In this document: in pieces, positions 18,911-29,577 of the stretch
Position numbering within the stretch: position 1 is the first letter of the stretch
How the letters are laid out: every line of letters starts with the position of its first letter
Assembly (NCBI GenBank): GCA_947243795.1
Contig: OX365937.1
Span: 186,001 to 250,000 of the forward strand
Direction: 5' to 3'
Origin: Saccharomyces uvarum
Lineage: Eukaryota > Ascomycota > Saccharomycetes > Saccharomycetales > Saccharomycetaceae
Length of the DNA stretch: 64,000 bases
The notes under the pieces: generated by a model
Databases searched by the model: none
Told to the model about the DNA's origin: nothing
What the model saw: the letters and a program-made list of their open reading frames with translations, nothing else
Translations under genes and position numbers: made by a program

Positions 18911-19454
18911 AAGAAAAAATTGAATAATAAATAAAATATAATAGCAAGAAGAAAATATTTACCATCGGACGGCACTTGCTCTATTTATACTTTTCACTTC
19001 TGGTTGAACTGAGCAATGAGAAAAAACTTTTTTAGAAGACTTGTATAACCCGGATAAGGGTAGTGAAAAGGAAAAACAAGTAGGGTTTTCAAGAATGAAT
19101 AGAAAACTCATTATTTGATTGGTGAACGGTCTATCGCAACCTGTAAAATTGAGAAGGAACAGTGACCATATTATTTTTGGGCGGCAGACTTTATGAATGT
19201 CTTCTTTTTAAAAAAGTTAGTATATAAAATGGTAATTTCTATCTTTTGTGACATTAGGTAACAATTAAACTGCTAAAATCTACATAAATATAAATATCAG
19301 GGAAGCTAATGTACAAAAATAATTACAATAGAATATATAACAATGGAAAGCTAGGTAAATAATAAATAATAAAAAATAAAGTCATATAAAAGTCAAGGGT
19401 CAGAAGTGGACGAAAAAAACAACTAAACCTTCACCTGCTCGGAAAAGGCATAAG
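18911..19454. other. Spacer between snR37 and the GSM1 3' end
   Basis: AT-rich sequence with no ORF or RNA signature that I can support. The part next to 19455 holds the GSM1 3' UTR, with several TATATA/AATAAA-like words on the minus strand. The upstream side of snR37 (18183-18524) has a Tbf1-like GCCCTAA at 18247-18253, a motif found ahead of many yeast snoRNA genes. Confidence 0.4.
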
Positions 19455-21317
19455 CTAGTCCATATCAAAGATTGGTAAGAATTGGCCCATCACCAGAATC
19501 GGAATATTGAAAAAATCTCTTTTTACTGTCCAGCAACAAGCACACTTCAAATAGAGGCCGTTACTCAATAATAAGTTGCATTTAGTGAAGATGGCTTTCC
19601 CATCAGTAGTAAAAGAAAAACCATCTGTAATCTTAGACGAGGTTGAAGACGATGCATTCAACATCAATAATTTTTTCTTTTTATTGATATCATTGTAACC
19701 AAAGGCCAACAATTCATTAAAAATTTGAAAATAATTTGAAACACTTTTATGATCGAGAAACTCAAATATGAATGAAGTTCGGTCTAATATTACATTTTTA
19801 TTGAACCCTGTCAAGGAATAAAACTCATTGCTAACGAAGCAAATCTCACCGGATCTTCTCCAAATACATATTGGCGTGCAGCTTACTAATTTTGCCATGT
19901 TTTCCAAATCCAATAATGCTCTCTGTAAAGTGACTTCCTGTAATAACAGGTCTTCTTCGATCATATTAGAAGTCAATGAAATGAATATCGGAGCATATCG
20001 TTCCAATATAGATCGTATTATAATTTGCAGGTCATGAGTTAAGTCCTTTCCTCGGTTATGGTTTCCAAACTCTACAGAAGCAGATTGTTCAGCTTTAGTT
20101 TCCTCGAAGAATTTTTTTCTTAAACAACTTAACAATTTGGTGTACGCGAATTTATAATTGTGAGGTTTTATTAAGCATTTGTTGTTGTATAAGTCCTGAG
20201 GAGTCTTCACTAATTCACGAAATTTTAAAGGTGAAATGAAGTCACTATCACGCTTTTCTAGGTCCGAATCAGAGCTATCACTTTTCTCTTCCGCTTTATC
20301 ATTACTCGAAGAGTTTGGATTTGCGTTAGTATTGGAGTTGGAATGCAACATATCTAATGAAATATAGGGCCTGGACACAATTTCATCATACGCGTTAAAA
20401 GTAGAGGCAGACCCACCGATGGGGGATTGTTTATTATTATTAGTGGTTTTCGTCATGTTTAAAAGATTCGCTAAATGAAGAGAAGAGTCTCCTTTCATAG
20501 GCGCACTGCGGTTAGGGAACGTCGTCTCTTGGTGTGAAAAAATCTGGGAGTTGTTCGGTATATATGGCGTTGAAAAATCTACTATATCCTTCAGTTTCAT
20601 GTACTCGTCATTGCACCACATACTATCAAAATGAATATTACTTTCATCATCAACGTCATCGTCGTTTTCATTAGCGCCATCTAATCCGGGATGCACCGGT
20701 ATACTAGAAGTGGTAGTAACCAAAGAATTGGCAACCAGTGGTTGATGCATGGCTTTACCTTGTTCTAAAAAATGCGATTTCAGGTTTAGAGTGCTTTTCC
20801 GTAATGTGGGGACGATGGGGTCATTGACTAAATGTAATGATTGCGGGGCTGGTGTATCATTGGATGTATTTTCCAAGGCGGCACGACCGTTATTTGTATT
20901 GAAGTTTGTTATGCGGGGTATAGAGCCAGAATTTTGAATATTATCATTGATATTGTACGTATATTGAATAGCCGTAGGATGAGTAGCTTTGTTCAGATCT
21001 GAGGATAAAAAATGCCGCTGTTCCAAAAGGGGCGGCGCCTTGAACTCCAAATGTACACTGGAAGGCGAAACCGTCTTTGATGGTACATCATGTATTGTCT
21101 GCCTCTTTGCCGAAGACGGTTGACTGTGTACATGCTTTTCCACCCGTTTCCTTGATTTTCTTCTCTTATCTCTGCAAAATTTTCCAACATTTCTCTTTAG
21201 ACAGTTTTGACATGGTCTACCCACATCGCATTGTATGTGTTTAGTATGGCAGAACTCACAGGCAGTCTGGATAGACCTTCTCGTTTGCTTCAACTCTGAG
21301 GGTAGCTTTTTGGTCAT
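19455..21317 (-). CDS. GSM1: Zn(II)2Cys6 transcription factor, glucose starvation modulator
   Basis: The first ATG in the frame is at 21315-21317, giving 620 residues (S. cerevisiae 618). The frame is open for 60 codons upstream, but only from a GTG, so I exclude that part. The binuclear zinc cluster is C-X2-C-X6-C-X5-C-X2-C-X8-C (C20, C23, C30, C36, C39, C48), followed by a very basic linker. The centre is Asn/Ser-rich with an acidic DDDVDDE stretch. The last 170 residues resemble the PAS-like domain of the Rds2/Ert1/AcuK group. Gsm1 is proposed to regulate energy metabolism and respiratory genes after glucose is exhausted. DNA targets are likely CGG-containing, by family. Confidence 0.95.
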   Translation of the reverse strand: MTKKLPSELKQTRRSIQTACEFCHTKHIQCDVGRPCQNCLKRNVGKFCRDKRRKSRKRVEKHVHSQPSSAKRQTIHDVPSKTVSPSSVHLEFKAPPLLEQRHFLSSDLNKATHPTAIQYTYNINDNIQNSGSIPRITNFNTNNGRAALENTSNDTPAPQSLHLVNDPIVPTLRKSTLNLKSHFLEQGKAMHQPLVANSLVTTTSSIPVHPGLDGANENDDDVDDESNIHFDSMWCNDEYMKLKDIVDFSTPYIPNNSQIFSHQETTFPNRSAPMKGDSSLHLANLLNMTKTTNNNKQSPIGGSASTFNAYDEIVSRPYISLDMLHSNSNTNANPNSSSNDKAEEKSDSSDSDLEKRDSDFISPLKFRELVKTPQDLYNNKCLIKPHNYKFAYTKLLSCLRKKFFEETKAEQSASVEFGNHNRGKDLTHDLQIIIRSILERYAPIFISLTSNMIEEDLLLQEVTLQRALLDLENMAKLVSCTPICIWRRSGEICFVSNEFYSLTGFNKNVILDRTSFIFEFLDHKSVSNYFQIFNELLAFGYNDINKKKKLLMLNASSSTSSKITDGFSFTTDGKAIFTKCNLLLSNGLYLKCACCWTVKRDFFNIPILVMGQFLPIFDMD

Positions 21318-21701
21318 GTATATTTGTTCTTTGTAGGCTGTGTTCAAACGTCTTCTTTTCTCTCCTTGTTGATAAATGTAGTGCTGTGAATCATTTGAGT
21401 GATGACCCGCTCGTGTATGTAGTGTGTAACAAGAAAATATAAGGTTCAAAGACTGGGAACAAACGACAGTCTTTCCCCTCCCCTTAGTCTTAACCACTCG
21501 TTTAAAGTAGACCCAAATGCCCAGTAAATCCCTTCAGCCTCTTCTTGTTAAAACAACTTTTCACCGCTTCCCTTATTGAGGGCAGAGAACCAATCAACAC
21601 GGAGAACGGCCGTGGCGGGGAGGCTGGGCGGTTAAAGGAAGATAATGTGAGATGAATCAACAAACGTTAAGGTGGCAAAACACAAGGTAGAATGGTACAA
21701 T
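21318..21701. promoter_or_regulatory. Divergent GSM1-MEF2 promoter region
   Basis: Shared upstream region between two divergent genes. It includes a GC-rich block around 21605-21630 (GGCCGTGGCGGGGAGGCTGG), which stands out in AT-rich yeast DNA and contains Mig1-like GGGGA words. I assign no specific factor. Confidence 0.35.
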
Positions 21702-21730
21702 AGAAAGAGAAAGAGAAAGAGAAAGAGAGA
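21702..21730 (+). repeat. (GAAAGA)n hexanucleotide repeat in the MEF2 leader
   Basis: About four to five GAAAGA/GAGAAA units end roughly five bases before the MEF2 ATG at 21736, so the repeat probably lies in the 5' UTR. A pure purine tract this close to the start would keep the leader unstructured. Length is likely to vary between strains. Confidence 0.85.
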
Positions 21731-21735
21731 AGGCT

Positions 21736-24207
21736 ATGTGGAAACGGAGTGTATACAGATGGACCAGAGAGAGGGTAGGTGCTGGTAGTGCTTGCACTGG
21801 TCGACTGAGTGTAATCTGGCCGGGGAGGAAAAACCTGTCCACAGCGAGATGTTCTTTGCCGAAAGTGAGGAATATAGGTATCATTGCCCACATCGATGCT
21901 GGAAAGACCACAACTACAGAGAGAATGCTTTATTATGCGGGAGTCTCGAAACACATTGGGGATGTGGACACTGGTGACACGATGACAGATTTTTTGGAGC
22001 AAGAAAGATCACGAGGTATTACCATTCAAAGTGCTGCAATTTCCTTCTCCTGGAGAGATTCCTTTACAGTGAATCTGATTGATACGCCAGGCCACATAGA
22101 CTTTACATTCGAAGTGACCAGGGCGTTAAAGGTTATTGATTCATGCGTTGTGATACTAGACGCTGTGGCCGGCGTAGAGGCACAAACAGAAAAGGTTTGG
22201 AAGCAGAGTCAATCGAAACCTAAGATATGCTTCATTAATAAGATGGATCGGATGGGCGCAAGTTTCAATCATACAGTCAATGACTTGATAAGGAAATTTA
22301 TGCAAGGCACAACTACTAAACCAGTTCTGATAAATTTCCCCTACTATAAAAAACTGGCAACTGGCAACGATTATATTTTCCAAGGTGTCATCGATGTTAT
22401 AAATGGAAAACGCTTAACATGGAACCGGGAAGATCCTGACGCAATTGTTATTAATGACCTGGATAGTACTTCTCTTGAGCAATATAACCGTTGTAGAGAA
22501 TCCATGATAGAGACTTTGACTGAATATGACGAGAACTTGGTTCAGCACTTTCTGGAAGATGCGGAAGGCGATTATTCAAAAGTATCTGCACAATCGTTGA
22601 ACGCCTCTATAAGAAAATTGACTGTGCATAACAAGATCGTGCCTATATTATGTGGAGCTTCATTTAAAAATATTGGTGTACAACCTTTACTAGATGCTGT
22701 CGTTAATTATCTTCCCTCACCCATTGAAGCTCAGTTGCCTCAGTTGAACGATGAAAATATTCCAATGAAGTATGATCCTAAAATTGGATGTCTAGTAAAT
22801 AACAATAAAAATATTTGTATCGCGTTCGCATTCAAGGTCATTACAGATCCAATCAGGGGTAAACAAGTTTTTGTTAGAATATATTCGGGAACGCTGAACA
22901 GTGGTAACACTGTTTATAATTCTACCACTGGGGAAAAATTCAAACTGGGTAAATTACTGGTACCCCATGCAGGGACGTCACAACCTGTAAATGTTTTAAC
23001 TGCAGGTCAAATTGGACTACTAACTGGATCCACCATAGAAAACAGCATTTCCACAGGTGATACTTTAATAACCCATTCCTTGAAGAAAGATGGTCTGAAA
23101 TCCTTTAATAAAAAAAAGGAATTGACGTTAAAGATTAATCCGATTTCCATTCCTCCTCCAGTATTTGGTGTTTCCATCGAACCAAGAACTTTGAGTAACA
23201 AAAAAGCAATGGAAAACGCTTTGAAAACGTTAATTACCGAGGATCCCAGTCTGTCGATTACACAAAATGATGAGACTGGTCAAACTGTCTTGAATGGTAT
23301 GGGTGAGTTACATCTTGAGATTGCTAAAGATCGTTTAATCAATGACTTGAAAGCTGACGTGGAATTTGGTCAATTAATGGTTTCTTATAAAGAAACTATT
23401 ACTATCGAAACAAATCTCGAAACTCTTGAAAACGATAACGATTATAAGTTCTCTTTATCTGTAATGCCAAATGTCGCTTCTATCCCTGATTGTGTTACAT
23501 ATCCATTGGGAATTAACGACAATTATTTAGTAATGGAAAAAAACCCCAAATATGATGATATTGAATGGAAACTTCAAGTTTCCCTAGAATCGATTATAAA
23601 TTCCATCATGGCAAGTTGCATCGTTGGGTTACAAAAAGGGGGGAAGCTGGCCAACTTTCCTTTATACGGGTGCTCAATCAAAATCAAAGGCGATTGGTCG
23701 GTACCGTTAGATATTGAAGGTCCCCAAGAAATCTTAAAAATTACCAGGAACCTAATTCTCAAAGCTCTTGACGATTTACCAACCGATAACTATACTCTTT
23801 TGGAACCTGTTATGGATTTGGGTCTTATTGTTCCTCAATCTGATGTTGGTATAGTATTACAGGATTTAACAGGTGCGAGGAAAGCTCAAATTCTTTCTAT
23901 CGAAGATGAATCTTGTCCAGTATATTCCGATCCATCTTCTAATATTTCTTCAGAAAATCACAACATGATATATGTTCCTCCTGATATCAGTTCTACCTTA
24001 CACACTATCAACGATAGAAAGAATGCACAAGACACTAACATTAATCTGAAAAAAGTCATAAAAGCAAAAGTGCCACTAAGAGAAATTATAGCCTACACCA
24101 GTAAACTAAGAAGCTTGTCACAAGGGAGAGGTGAGTTCAATGTTGAATATAATGATATGGAAAAAGTCACTAATGATCGCTTACAGTCCATTCTGAACGA
24201 CTTGTAG
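21736..24207 (+). CDS. MEF2: Mitochondrial elongation factor G2 (ribosome-recycling GTPase)
   Basis: The 823-residue product begins with a basic Arg/Trp-rich presequence of about 40 residues, of the mitochondrial type. The GTPase domain follows with all motifs: AHIDAGKTT (51-59), [13 protein letters not shown] and NKMD. EF-G domains II-V fill the rest, including GMGELHLEI in domain III. Insertions in domain IV distinguish it from Mef1. The protein family (EF-G2mt/RRF2) acts with mitochondrial RRF to split ribosomes after termination, rather than in translocation. Length is near the 819 residues of S. cerevisiae. The start is the first ATG and is needed for the presequence. Confidence 0.96.
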   Translation: MWKRSVYRWTRERVGAGSACTGRLSVIWPGRKNLSTARCSLPKVRNIGIIAHIDAGKTTTTERMLYYAGVSKHIGDVDTGDTMTDFLEQERSRGITIQSAAISFSWRDSFTVNLIDTPGHIDFTFEVTRALKVIDSCVVILDAVAGVEAQTEKVWKQSQSKPKICFINKMDRMGASFNHTVNDLIRKFMQGTTTKPVLINFPYYKKLATGNDYIFQGVIDVINGKRLTWNREDPDAIVINDLDSTSLEQYNRCRESMIETLTEYDENLVQHFLEDAEGDYSKVSAQSLNASIRKLTVHNKIVPILCGASFKNIGVQPLLDAVVNYLPSPIEAQLPQLNDENIPMKYDPKIGCLVNNNKNICIAFAFKVITDPIRGKQVFVRIYSGTLNSGNTVYNSTTGEKFKLGKLLVPHAGTSQPVNVLTAGQIGLLTGSTIENSISTGDTLITHSLKKDGLKSFNKKKELTLKINPISIPPPVFGVSIEPRTLSNKKAMENALKTLITEDPSLSITQNDETGQTVLNGMGELHLEIAKDRLINDLKADVEFGQLMVSYKETITIETNLETLENDNDYKFSLSVMPNVASIPDCVTYPLGINDNYLVMEKNPKYDDIEWKLQVSLESIINSIMASCIVGLQKGGKLANFPLYGCSIKIKGDWSVPLDIEGPQEILKITRNLILKALDDLPTDNYTLLEPVMDLGLIVPQSDVGIVLQDLTGARKAQILSIEDESCPVYSDPSSNISSENHNMIYVPPDISSTLHTINDRKNAQDTNINLKKVIKAKVPLREIIAYTSKLRSLSQGRGEFNVEYNDMEKVTNDRLQSILNDL

Positions 24208-24428
24208 TAAAGATTTTTCTTTTAGAAGAGAATTGTGTGCATTATCAATCAGCCGCACAATTATGGCATTAAGCGATCAATAATTGTATAATATTGTATA
24301 TTAAAAAAGACATTTTAATAACAAGACTACATACATGTAGGAAAAAGTGAAAAAAAGTTGCGCCGCATAAAAAGTAACTGAACTACATTCGACTAGATAG
24401 TATGTTAACTACATCATTTTAAAATCTG

Positions 24429-24501
24429 TTCCTCGTGGCCCAATGGTCACGGCGTCTGGCTACGAACCAGGAGATTCCAGGTTCGAGTCCTGGCGGGGAA
24501 G
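24429..24501 (+). tRNA. tR(ACG)J: tRNA-Arg (anticodon ACG)
   Basis: A 73-base cloverleaf. The acceptor stem is TTCCTCG with CGGGGAA (one G-T pair), with discriminator G at 24501. The anticodon stem is TCTGG/CCAGG with loop CTACGAA, so the anticodon is ACG at 24462-24464 (A34 is expected to become inosine and read CGU/CGC/CGA). The T arm is CCAGG-TTCGAGT-CCTGG. The internal A box (24436-24446) and B box (GGTTCGAGTCC, 24480-24490) are intact, and there is no intron. The gene lies between the convergent MEF2 and GSH1, as in S. cerevisiae. Confidence 0.97.
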
Positions 24502-24502
24502 A

Positions 24503-24512
24503 TTTTGTTTTT
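24503..24512 (+). terminator. RNA polymerase III terminator of the tRNA gene
   Basis: TTTT at 24503-24506 and TTTTT at 24508-24512 start two bases after the mature 3' end. A T4 run followed at once by a T5 run is an effective Pol III stop in yeast, with the second as fail-safe. Confidence 0.85.
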
Positions 24513-24791
24513 ACCCCTCACTACCTAAAAGATCAAATAAACGAGTGAGTAAGTTGTTACTTGTGGTTCAAATCCAAAACATCTATTTTTTTCTTTTGGT
24601 ATGGCTTTTCGATCTTTATTTCTATATATATCAATAATCGGTGATCATGCTAATACGCATTAATGCGGAAATTGTTGTCGAAATTAATTGCAAAAAGCTG
24701 AATTTGAATGAACGATTAAAAAGAGAATGTTATGACTAGCCGCTCACTTTATTGATGCTATAGAGATTCTTTACTGCGAAAAAAAGCAAAT

Positions 24792-26828
24792 TTACGCTTT
24801 TCTTTCTATCGATGGCTTGTTATTTTTTATATAGTCAGCAATCTCACTTCCTAAAAAGGAGGTCAATTCGCCTTTTGAATCGTCTAAATGGGAAATTCTA
24901 TCACATGTGGAAAGCAAATCGTAATTAACTAATTTGGAGACTTTTGAATCATGTTTGTAGGTTGGGTGTTGTAATACGAAATTTCTAAAGAATTTCGCTG
25001 TTGTTGGCAGTTTACCACTTGCTCTTTCAGAAATAAGTTTCAAGTAGTAGTATAGTCTTTTATGTTGGGAAGAGTGTTTCAATTCCTTCCAGTCTCTCGC
25101 TACAAAGCCTTTTTGGCATAGAATTGGTGTAATGAATTGAGGGAAAATACCGTTTTCTGAATTGTGGAAAATTTCGTCTATCGAGCATTCTTCTGTTTCC
25201 ACGTCATTTCTGTTTTGGAAAGATTTTTTCCAATAAAATTTTTCATTCAAGACAGCATCCCTATGGTGAGCCGTCTTCATATTTTCCCATACTTTAGACA
25301 TATGGATATAAGCATTGATGTCGTCAGAAAATGTCAGAATACTATCGACAATCAAATATATAAACATGGAGTATGCGGCGTTTTCAAAATCCAACAGTTG
25401 GACTTCAAAAGGTCTGAACTCCACTCTCCAGCCGGGGGCGTCCTTTTTGTCCGGGGTGGCTTGTTGCGTGGGAGGTTTGAAACGTAAAGTTTGCCAATTC
25501 GTACTCTGGATGTTTTCAAAATGGTTTGTAGATGCCTTGTTGTCTTGATGCAATAGTTCTTCGAACGTGGATACCGGATCTCTAATGTAGAGATGGGCAA
25601 AGTGTTTAGCCAGATCGTAATCTAGTGGAGCTTTGTCATTTTCGAGTAGTCTTCCCAACACCTTATCGTTTATTGGTACATTTGTGTCGTTATACGTTCT
25701 ATTGAAAAATTTCGTCCCACCCAAAAAGAGATCTACCGAACTATACCTCGACTTTGGTATTTTGATGACTTTATCCTGGACATCTTTGGAAATTCCACCA
25801 AATCCGTTCTTGTTGTATTTGGGTAACAATGGTTCCACGCCTCTTTCTTTTGGAGTACGGTCGTCCACTGCACCAGAAATGACATTCCAACGCACATCTT
25901 GGTCAGCCAACCAACCTTTGAAAGTGGGAGCGGCCGCTGAAAATGCTAGCATTACGGGTGCAAAATTCACCAGGGAATCGTACAGATAACGCGCTTTACT
26001 AATATTGGGGGCCTGAAAAGTCACTTGTAAACAAGAGCAACCCATACCGAATCCCATCGAATCCATATAAATAAACCCTGGTTTGGAAGCCACCTTGGCC
26101 TCTTTGTCTTCGGGCAGAAACCAATCTCTGTCATAGATGGAATCGTCCGATTCTGGAGTGGCTGTGTCCTTATACATGGGAACATTCATGCACACTTTTT
26201 CACCACGTCTGGTTCTGATGGATGCCGTCAGGTTGGGGAACCTGACATGTCTATTGATGACTTCGTCGGGCAGAAACAGTGATCTAGAAGCTGCATTTTT
26301 GTGATTCCAAGGATCCTTGATGTTTATAAAGTCAGGGCACCCCATTCTGGGGAAGACGGTGAGAGTCAAAGGCACCAATCTGGAACCGACATGTACGTTA
26401 TTCTTATTATCCTGTCTTGTATATTCGGACAGTTTGTATTCTGCGATGGCACGTCTTTGTTGCATGTTCAGCTCGACATAACTGCCTACGTAGTTCAAGT
26501 ACGGCGAAGCCGGCGTTGCCTCTAACATGAAACGGCCATACTCAGGATGGAAGCTGACATCGTTAGCCTCACAGAGTGGCAGCTCTTCCATATTGAGCTC
26601 CGTGAGTATCTTGTCATGACAGACGTCGAGCATAGAATTTTTGTCCTTGTCATCGAAGTCCACGATCATGTATTCGACCTCATCCCCCCAAAAAAGAGGA
26701 TCGTTGTCTCTTTTGGCAGCGGCTTCGAAGATGTACAACAACTGCTCTATACCTTCGTCCCTGATGTGGTCGTTGTAAGTCCTTGACTCAAACCATGGCA
26801 AGGGCGTACCCAAAGCTAATAGCCCCAT
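24792..26828 (-). CDS. GSH1: Glutamate-cysteine ligase (gamma-glutamylcysteine synthetase)
   Basis: The 678-residue product is the same length as S. cerevisiae Gsh1 and collinear with the eukaryotic GCS family. The N-terminal part has the conserved WGDEVEYMIV segment, whose glutamates bind Mg-ATP. MGFGMGCSCLQVTFQ near 260-275 is the family active-site signature, and WRVEFRP near 465 carries the catalytic arginine region. It makes gamma-glutamylcysteine from glutamate and cysteine, the rate-limiting step of glutathione synthesis, in the cytosol. Feedback inhibition by glutathione is a family property. The upstream region carries sulfur (Met31/32, Cbf1) and oxidative stress (Yap1) sites in one block. 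Confidence 0.97.
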   Translation of the reverse strand: MGLLALGTPLPWFESRTYNDHIRDEGIEQLLYIFEAAAKRDNDPLFWGDEVEYMIVDFDDKDKNSMLDVCHDKILTELNMEELPLCEANDVSFHPEYGRFMLEATPASPYLNYVGSYVELNMQQRRAIAEYKLSEYTRQDNKNNVHVGSRLVPLTLTVFPRMGCPDFINIKDPWNHKNAASRSLFLPDEVINRHVRFPNLTASIRTRRGEKVCMNVPMYKDTATPESDDSIYDRDWFLPEDKEAKVASKPGFIYMDSMGFGMGCSCLQVTFQAPNISKARYLYDSLVNFAPVMLAFSAAAPTFKGWLADQDVRWNVISGAVDDRTPKERGVEPLLPKYNKNGFGGISKDVQDKVIKIPKSRYSSVDLFLGGTKFFNRTYNDTNVPINDKVLGRLLENDKAPLDYDLAKHFAHLYIRDPVSTFEELLHQDNKASTNHFENIQSTNWQTLRFKPPTQQATPDKKDAPGWRVEFRPFEVQLLDFENAAYSMFIYLIVDSILTFSDDINAYIHMSKVWENMKTAHHRDAVLNEKFYWKKSFQNRNDVETEECSIDEIFHNSENGIFPQFITPILCQKGFVARDWKELKHSSQHKRLYYYLKLISERASGKLPTTAKFFRNFVLQHPTYKHDSKVSKLVNYDLLSTCDRISHLDDSKGELTSFLGSEIADYIKNNKPSIERKA

Positions 26829-27205
26829 AATTTCAGTATTTTATGTAATGTCCTGTACTCTAAAGCAGTCCTTATCTGGCAAAAACGATGAAAGAGAAAA
26901 GCCTAACTCTAAAATTTAGCCTTTTTTATTCCACTTTTTCAGTTTCTTGCAAGTAACTCAGGAACAGATGGAAGAACCCAGCAACTCAGGTGCAATGATA
27001 TCACTATGCTCGGTTGTTCAAGATTCAAGAAGCGAATGAAAGACATTCAGGGCCGCCCAATCTGGCCTTTATAAATAAGAAAGAGACCCATTGTCAAGGG
27101 AGGCACATGGCCCTTTGGCACAGTCAGCTTTTGGGAGTGAAAATGAAAAAAAAAAAAGGACTGTTTGTATGGAGTCGGCCTCAGTGAAAAACAGGAGGCC
27201 TTCAG

Positions 27206-27241
27206 CCACAGTTGCGATCACGTGCACGCAATGCTGACTAA
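27206..27241 (-). promoter_or_regulatory. Composite Met31/32-Cbf1-Yap1 regulatory block of GSH1
   Basis: CCACAGTTG at 27206-27214 matches eight of nine bases of the Met31/32 site. ATCACGTG at 27217-27224 is a full Cbf1/Met4 (CDEI) site. TGACTAA at 27235-27241 is the reverse complement of TTAGTCA, the Yap1 response element. They sit within 36 bp, about 380-410 bp upstream of the GSH1 ATG. Sulfur starvation, cadmium and oxidative stress induction through these factors is established for S. cerevisiae GSH1. Confidence 0.85.
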
Positions 27242-27756
27242 TGGCAGGTGTCGCTAGACAGAAACGATTAAATGCATGCCACAAGAACAGCAGTTGCACT
27301 GTAGAGACTGTTGGAGTGTGGAGTGGTGAACGTTGTCAACAAGCTACTACATGCAAAACAGCATCTCTATTGTGTAGTCTTAGGGTCGGCAAGAGGCACC
27401 CACTCTTATACACTTGCAAGAACGCGAATAGAAACATATATACAGACTCGCAGCTCAATGGTTGTTTCGAGGCTACATGAAGACATGAATAAATCTATGT
27501 CTATACCTATATATAACTATATGCACATGTATGTTTCTCCCTCTCGAACAGCATTCTATTATGCTGGAGCACCTCACTTGCAACCTGACGTTTTTTTCAA
27601 ACCTAGTCGTCTTTCGCATTGATCTTCCTTTTGACCGATAAAATCGCTTGGATTTCTTAGATTAGACAAAGAGGTGATCAAAGAGAACCCTGTGAAATAG
27701 TATGTGTATGATTCGGTGCAACACCCATTAGAGACAGTCAAGAAGTTGGTGGAGCT
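27242..27756 (+). other. LSB6-proximal part of the GSH1-LSB6 intergenic region
   Basis: About 515 bp leading to the LSB6 ATG. I see AT-rich ATATATA words near 27435 and 27508 that could serve as TATA elements. There is no supported gene. Confidence 0.3.
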
Positions 27757-29577
27757 ATGAGCACCGAAATATTACAGCATGACCATACCACAAACCCTCA
27801 CCAAACAGTGACAGTAAACCGCTACGATTGGTTACAATACCGTGATGAGCAAGAACACCATAAGGATAGAAACACAGTAGTGTACGCGTCTCCAGGAGGA
27901 AGCTTTAGTACGCACACTTCAGACACGCCGCTGGGCCCGCAGCCCTTTAGCCCTTCCTCCGAACAGCTGGCCAACGTGTTATTCGAGAGCCCGCGACTTG
28001 ACCAGGGTTCAGGGTCTAAGTCTGCTATTGGGGTGCTTTCCGACGCAGAGAATAAATCATTAAGGCAGGAGGATGATGGATGCAGTTACGAGATCCAGTA
28101 TTCGGTGTTTCGTCCCTTACAGGCTTATCCAACCAGGGATTTCATGTATGAACAACTCCGAAGAAAAGAAGAAGAGAAACAAAGAAGAAATTTCCAGCAT
28201 TTGGTTACCGACTGTATGGACGCCTTGGAGACGTTTGGACGCGAATTGGAAAGGATTAAAGCCGGCTCGAGTGGTTCGTATTTTGTGTACGGAACATCGG
28301 CCAGCGAAAGCGAACCTGTGGGCGTATTCAAACCCAAGGATGAGGAACCATACGGTCCGTTGTCTCCGAAATGGACCAAATGGGCTCATCGCACGTTTTT
28401 TCCATGCCTGTTTGGCAGAAGTTGTCTAATACCCAATCTCGGGTATATCTGTGAAAGCGCGGCTAGCTTGCTGGATAGACGGCTCGAAACGTATCTGGTG
28501 CCCTTCACAGATACCGCATCTATAGAGTCTTTAAATTTCTATGATAACAGGAAAAAATGGTTACTTGGATACAAATTCCAGAAGAAGAAACAGGAAAAAT
28601 TGGGCTCATTCCAGCTTTTTTTGAAAGGCTATGTCAACGCCGATGAGTTCTTTGATAAGTATCCATTGCCGGGAATGTATTTTGATGTTAAACATTCCTT
28701 CCACCACAAAGCAGGTGAAGACGACAACCTTAAGCCAGAGGCAAGGACGAACACAATAGAAGATACAAAATCGCCCAAGCAAATAAACTCTTCGCCGACA
28801 TCGGTCGATTCTGAAGAAAATGCAGAATTTGAGTGGACAGAATCGAGTTTAAGTCAATTTAGATTAGAACTAGAAAAATTGATTATCCTGGACTACATAA
28901 TGAGAAACACGGATAGGGGCCTTGACAATTGGATGTTGAAATTAATCAAACTGCCCAATAATAAGTGGAAGCTTACACTAGCTGCTATCGACAACGGCTT
29001 GGCCTTCCCATGGAAACATCCAGACGAGTGGCGGTTGTACCCATACGGTTGGTTGTATTTGCCTTTGCAAATACTGGCCAAACCGTTCTCCGAGCAAATA
29101 AGATCGCATTTCATACCAATCTTGACAAGTACCAAATGGTGGGAAGAATCGTACCAAGAGTTTTTGACTCTCTTCAGCAGAGACCAAGATTTCAGCGTCA
29201 GAATGTGGAAAAAGCAATGGGCAGTACTGAAGGGCCAAGCATTCAACGTCGTGGAAACTTTGAAAGACCCACGACAAGGCCCATTAGAACTGGTTAGAAG
29301 AACTAGATGCCAGGTGGTAGACGAAAAGATGCAAGTTCCCTGCTGCCCACCCCCGCTGTCTATCTTTAAAAACGCTATAGATGAACCTATTGGATTACAC
29401 TCCTCTTCACCAATGGTGCTTCCTAGCACGCCAAGCACAATTCCCTCTCATGTACACAGGCAGGATGACAGCCACCCTGTATATTATGATCCCGGCCTCC
29501 ATCCTTTTGCGAACAAAACGGTGATGGTGGAACGATTACAAATAGTTAATTCTACCCCTGTGTTCACTTGGTGCTGA
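27757..29577 (+). CDS. LSB6: Type II phosphatidylinositol 4-kinase
   Basis: The 606-residue product (S. cerevisiae 607) has the PI3/4-kinase type II fold. The ATP-binding part has GSSGSYFV near 170 and VFKPKDEEPYG near 190, with the nucleotide-binding lysine. The catalytic DYIMRNTDRGLDNWML lies near 379-394, and the metal-binding AAIDNGLAFP near 408-417. The N-terminal 100 residues are disordered. A Cys-Cys-Pro-rich segment (VPCCPPPLS) near 525 may be a lipidation site, but that is inference. It makes PI4P on vacuole, plasma and endosomal membranes. In S. cerevisiae it binds Las17 and promotes actin-dependent endosome motility. The ATG at 27757 gives full-length alignment. Confidence 0.96.
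   Translation: MSTEILQHDHTTNPHQTVTVNRYDWLQYRDEQEHHKDRNTVVYASPGGSFSTHTSDTPLGPQPFSPSSEQLANVLFESPRLDQGSGSKSAIGVLSDAENKSLRQEDDGCSYEIQYSVFRPLQAYPTRDFMYEQLRRKEEEKQRRNFQHLVTDCMDALETFGRELERIKAGSSGSYFVYGTSASESEPVGVFKPKDEEPYGPLSPKWTKWAHRTFFPCLFGRSCLIPNLGYICESAASLLDRRLETYLVPFTDTASIESLNFYDNRKKWLLGYKFQKKKQEKLGSFQLFLKGYVNADEFFDKYPLPGMYFDVKHSFHHKAGEDDNLKPEARTNTIEDTKSPKQINSSPTSVDSEENAEFEWTESSLSQFRLELEKLIILDYIMRNTDRGLDNWMLKLIKLPNNKWKLTLAAIDNGLAFPWKHPDEWRLYPYGWLYLPLQILAKPFSEQIRSHFIPILTSTKWWEESYQEFLTLFSRDQDFSVRMWKKQWAVLKGQAFNVVETLKDPRQGPLELVRRTRCQVVDEKMQVPCCPPPLSIFKNAIDEPIGLHSSSPMVLPSTPSTIPSHVHRQDDSHPVYYDPGLHPFANKTVMVERLQIVNSTPVFTWC

Noticed and set aside
21318-21497. 60-codon N-terminal extension of GSM1
   Set aside because: Open frame begins at GTG, not ATG; the ATG at 21317 gives the family length.
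24443-24637. 64-codon ORF (+) over the tRNA
   Set aside because: It lies inside and just after the tRNA gene and has no independent support.
24208-24791. LTR or Ty insertion next to the tRNA gene
   Set aside because: tRNA flanks are Ty hot spots, so I searched for the usual TGTTGGAATA-type ends and target duplications on both sides; none is present.
28893-29438. 181-codon open frame (-) antisense to LSB6
   Set aside because: Shadow of the conserved LSB6 kinase coding sequence.
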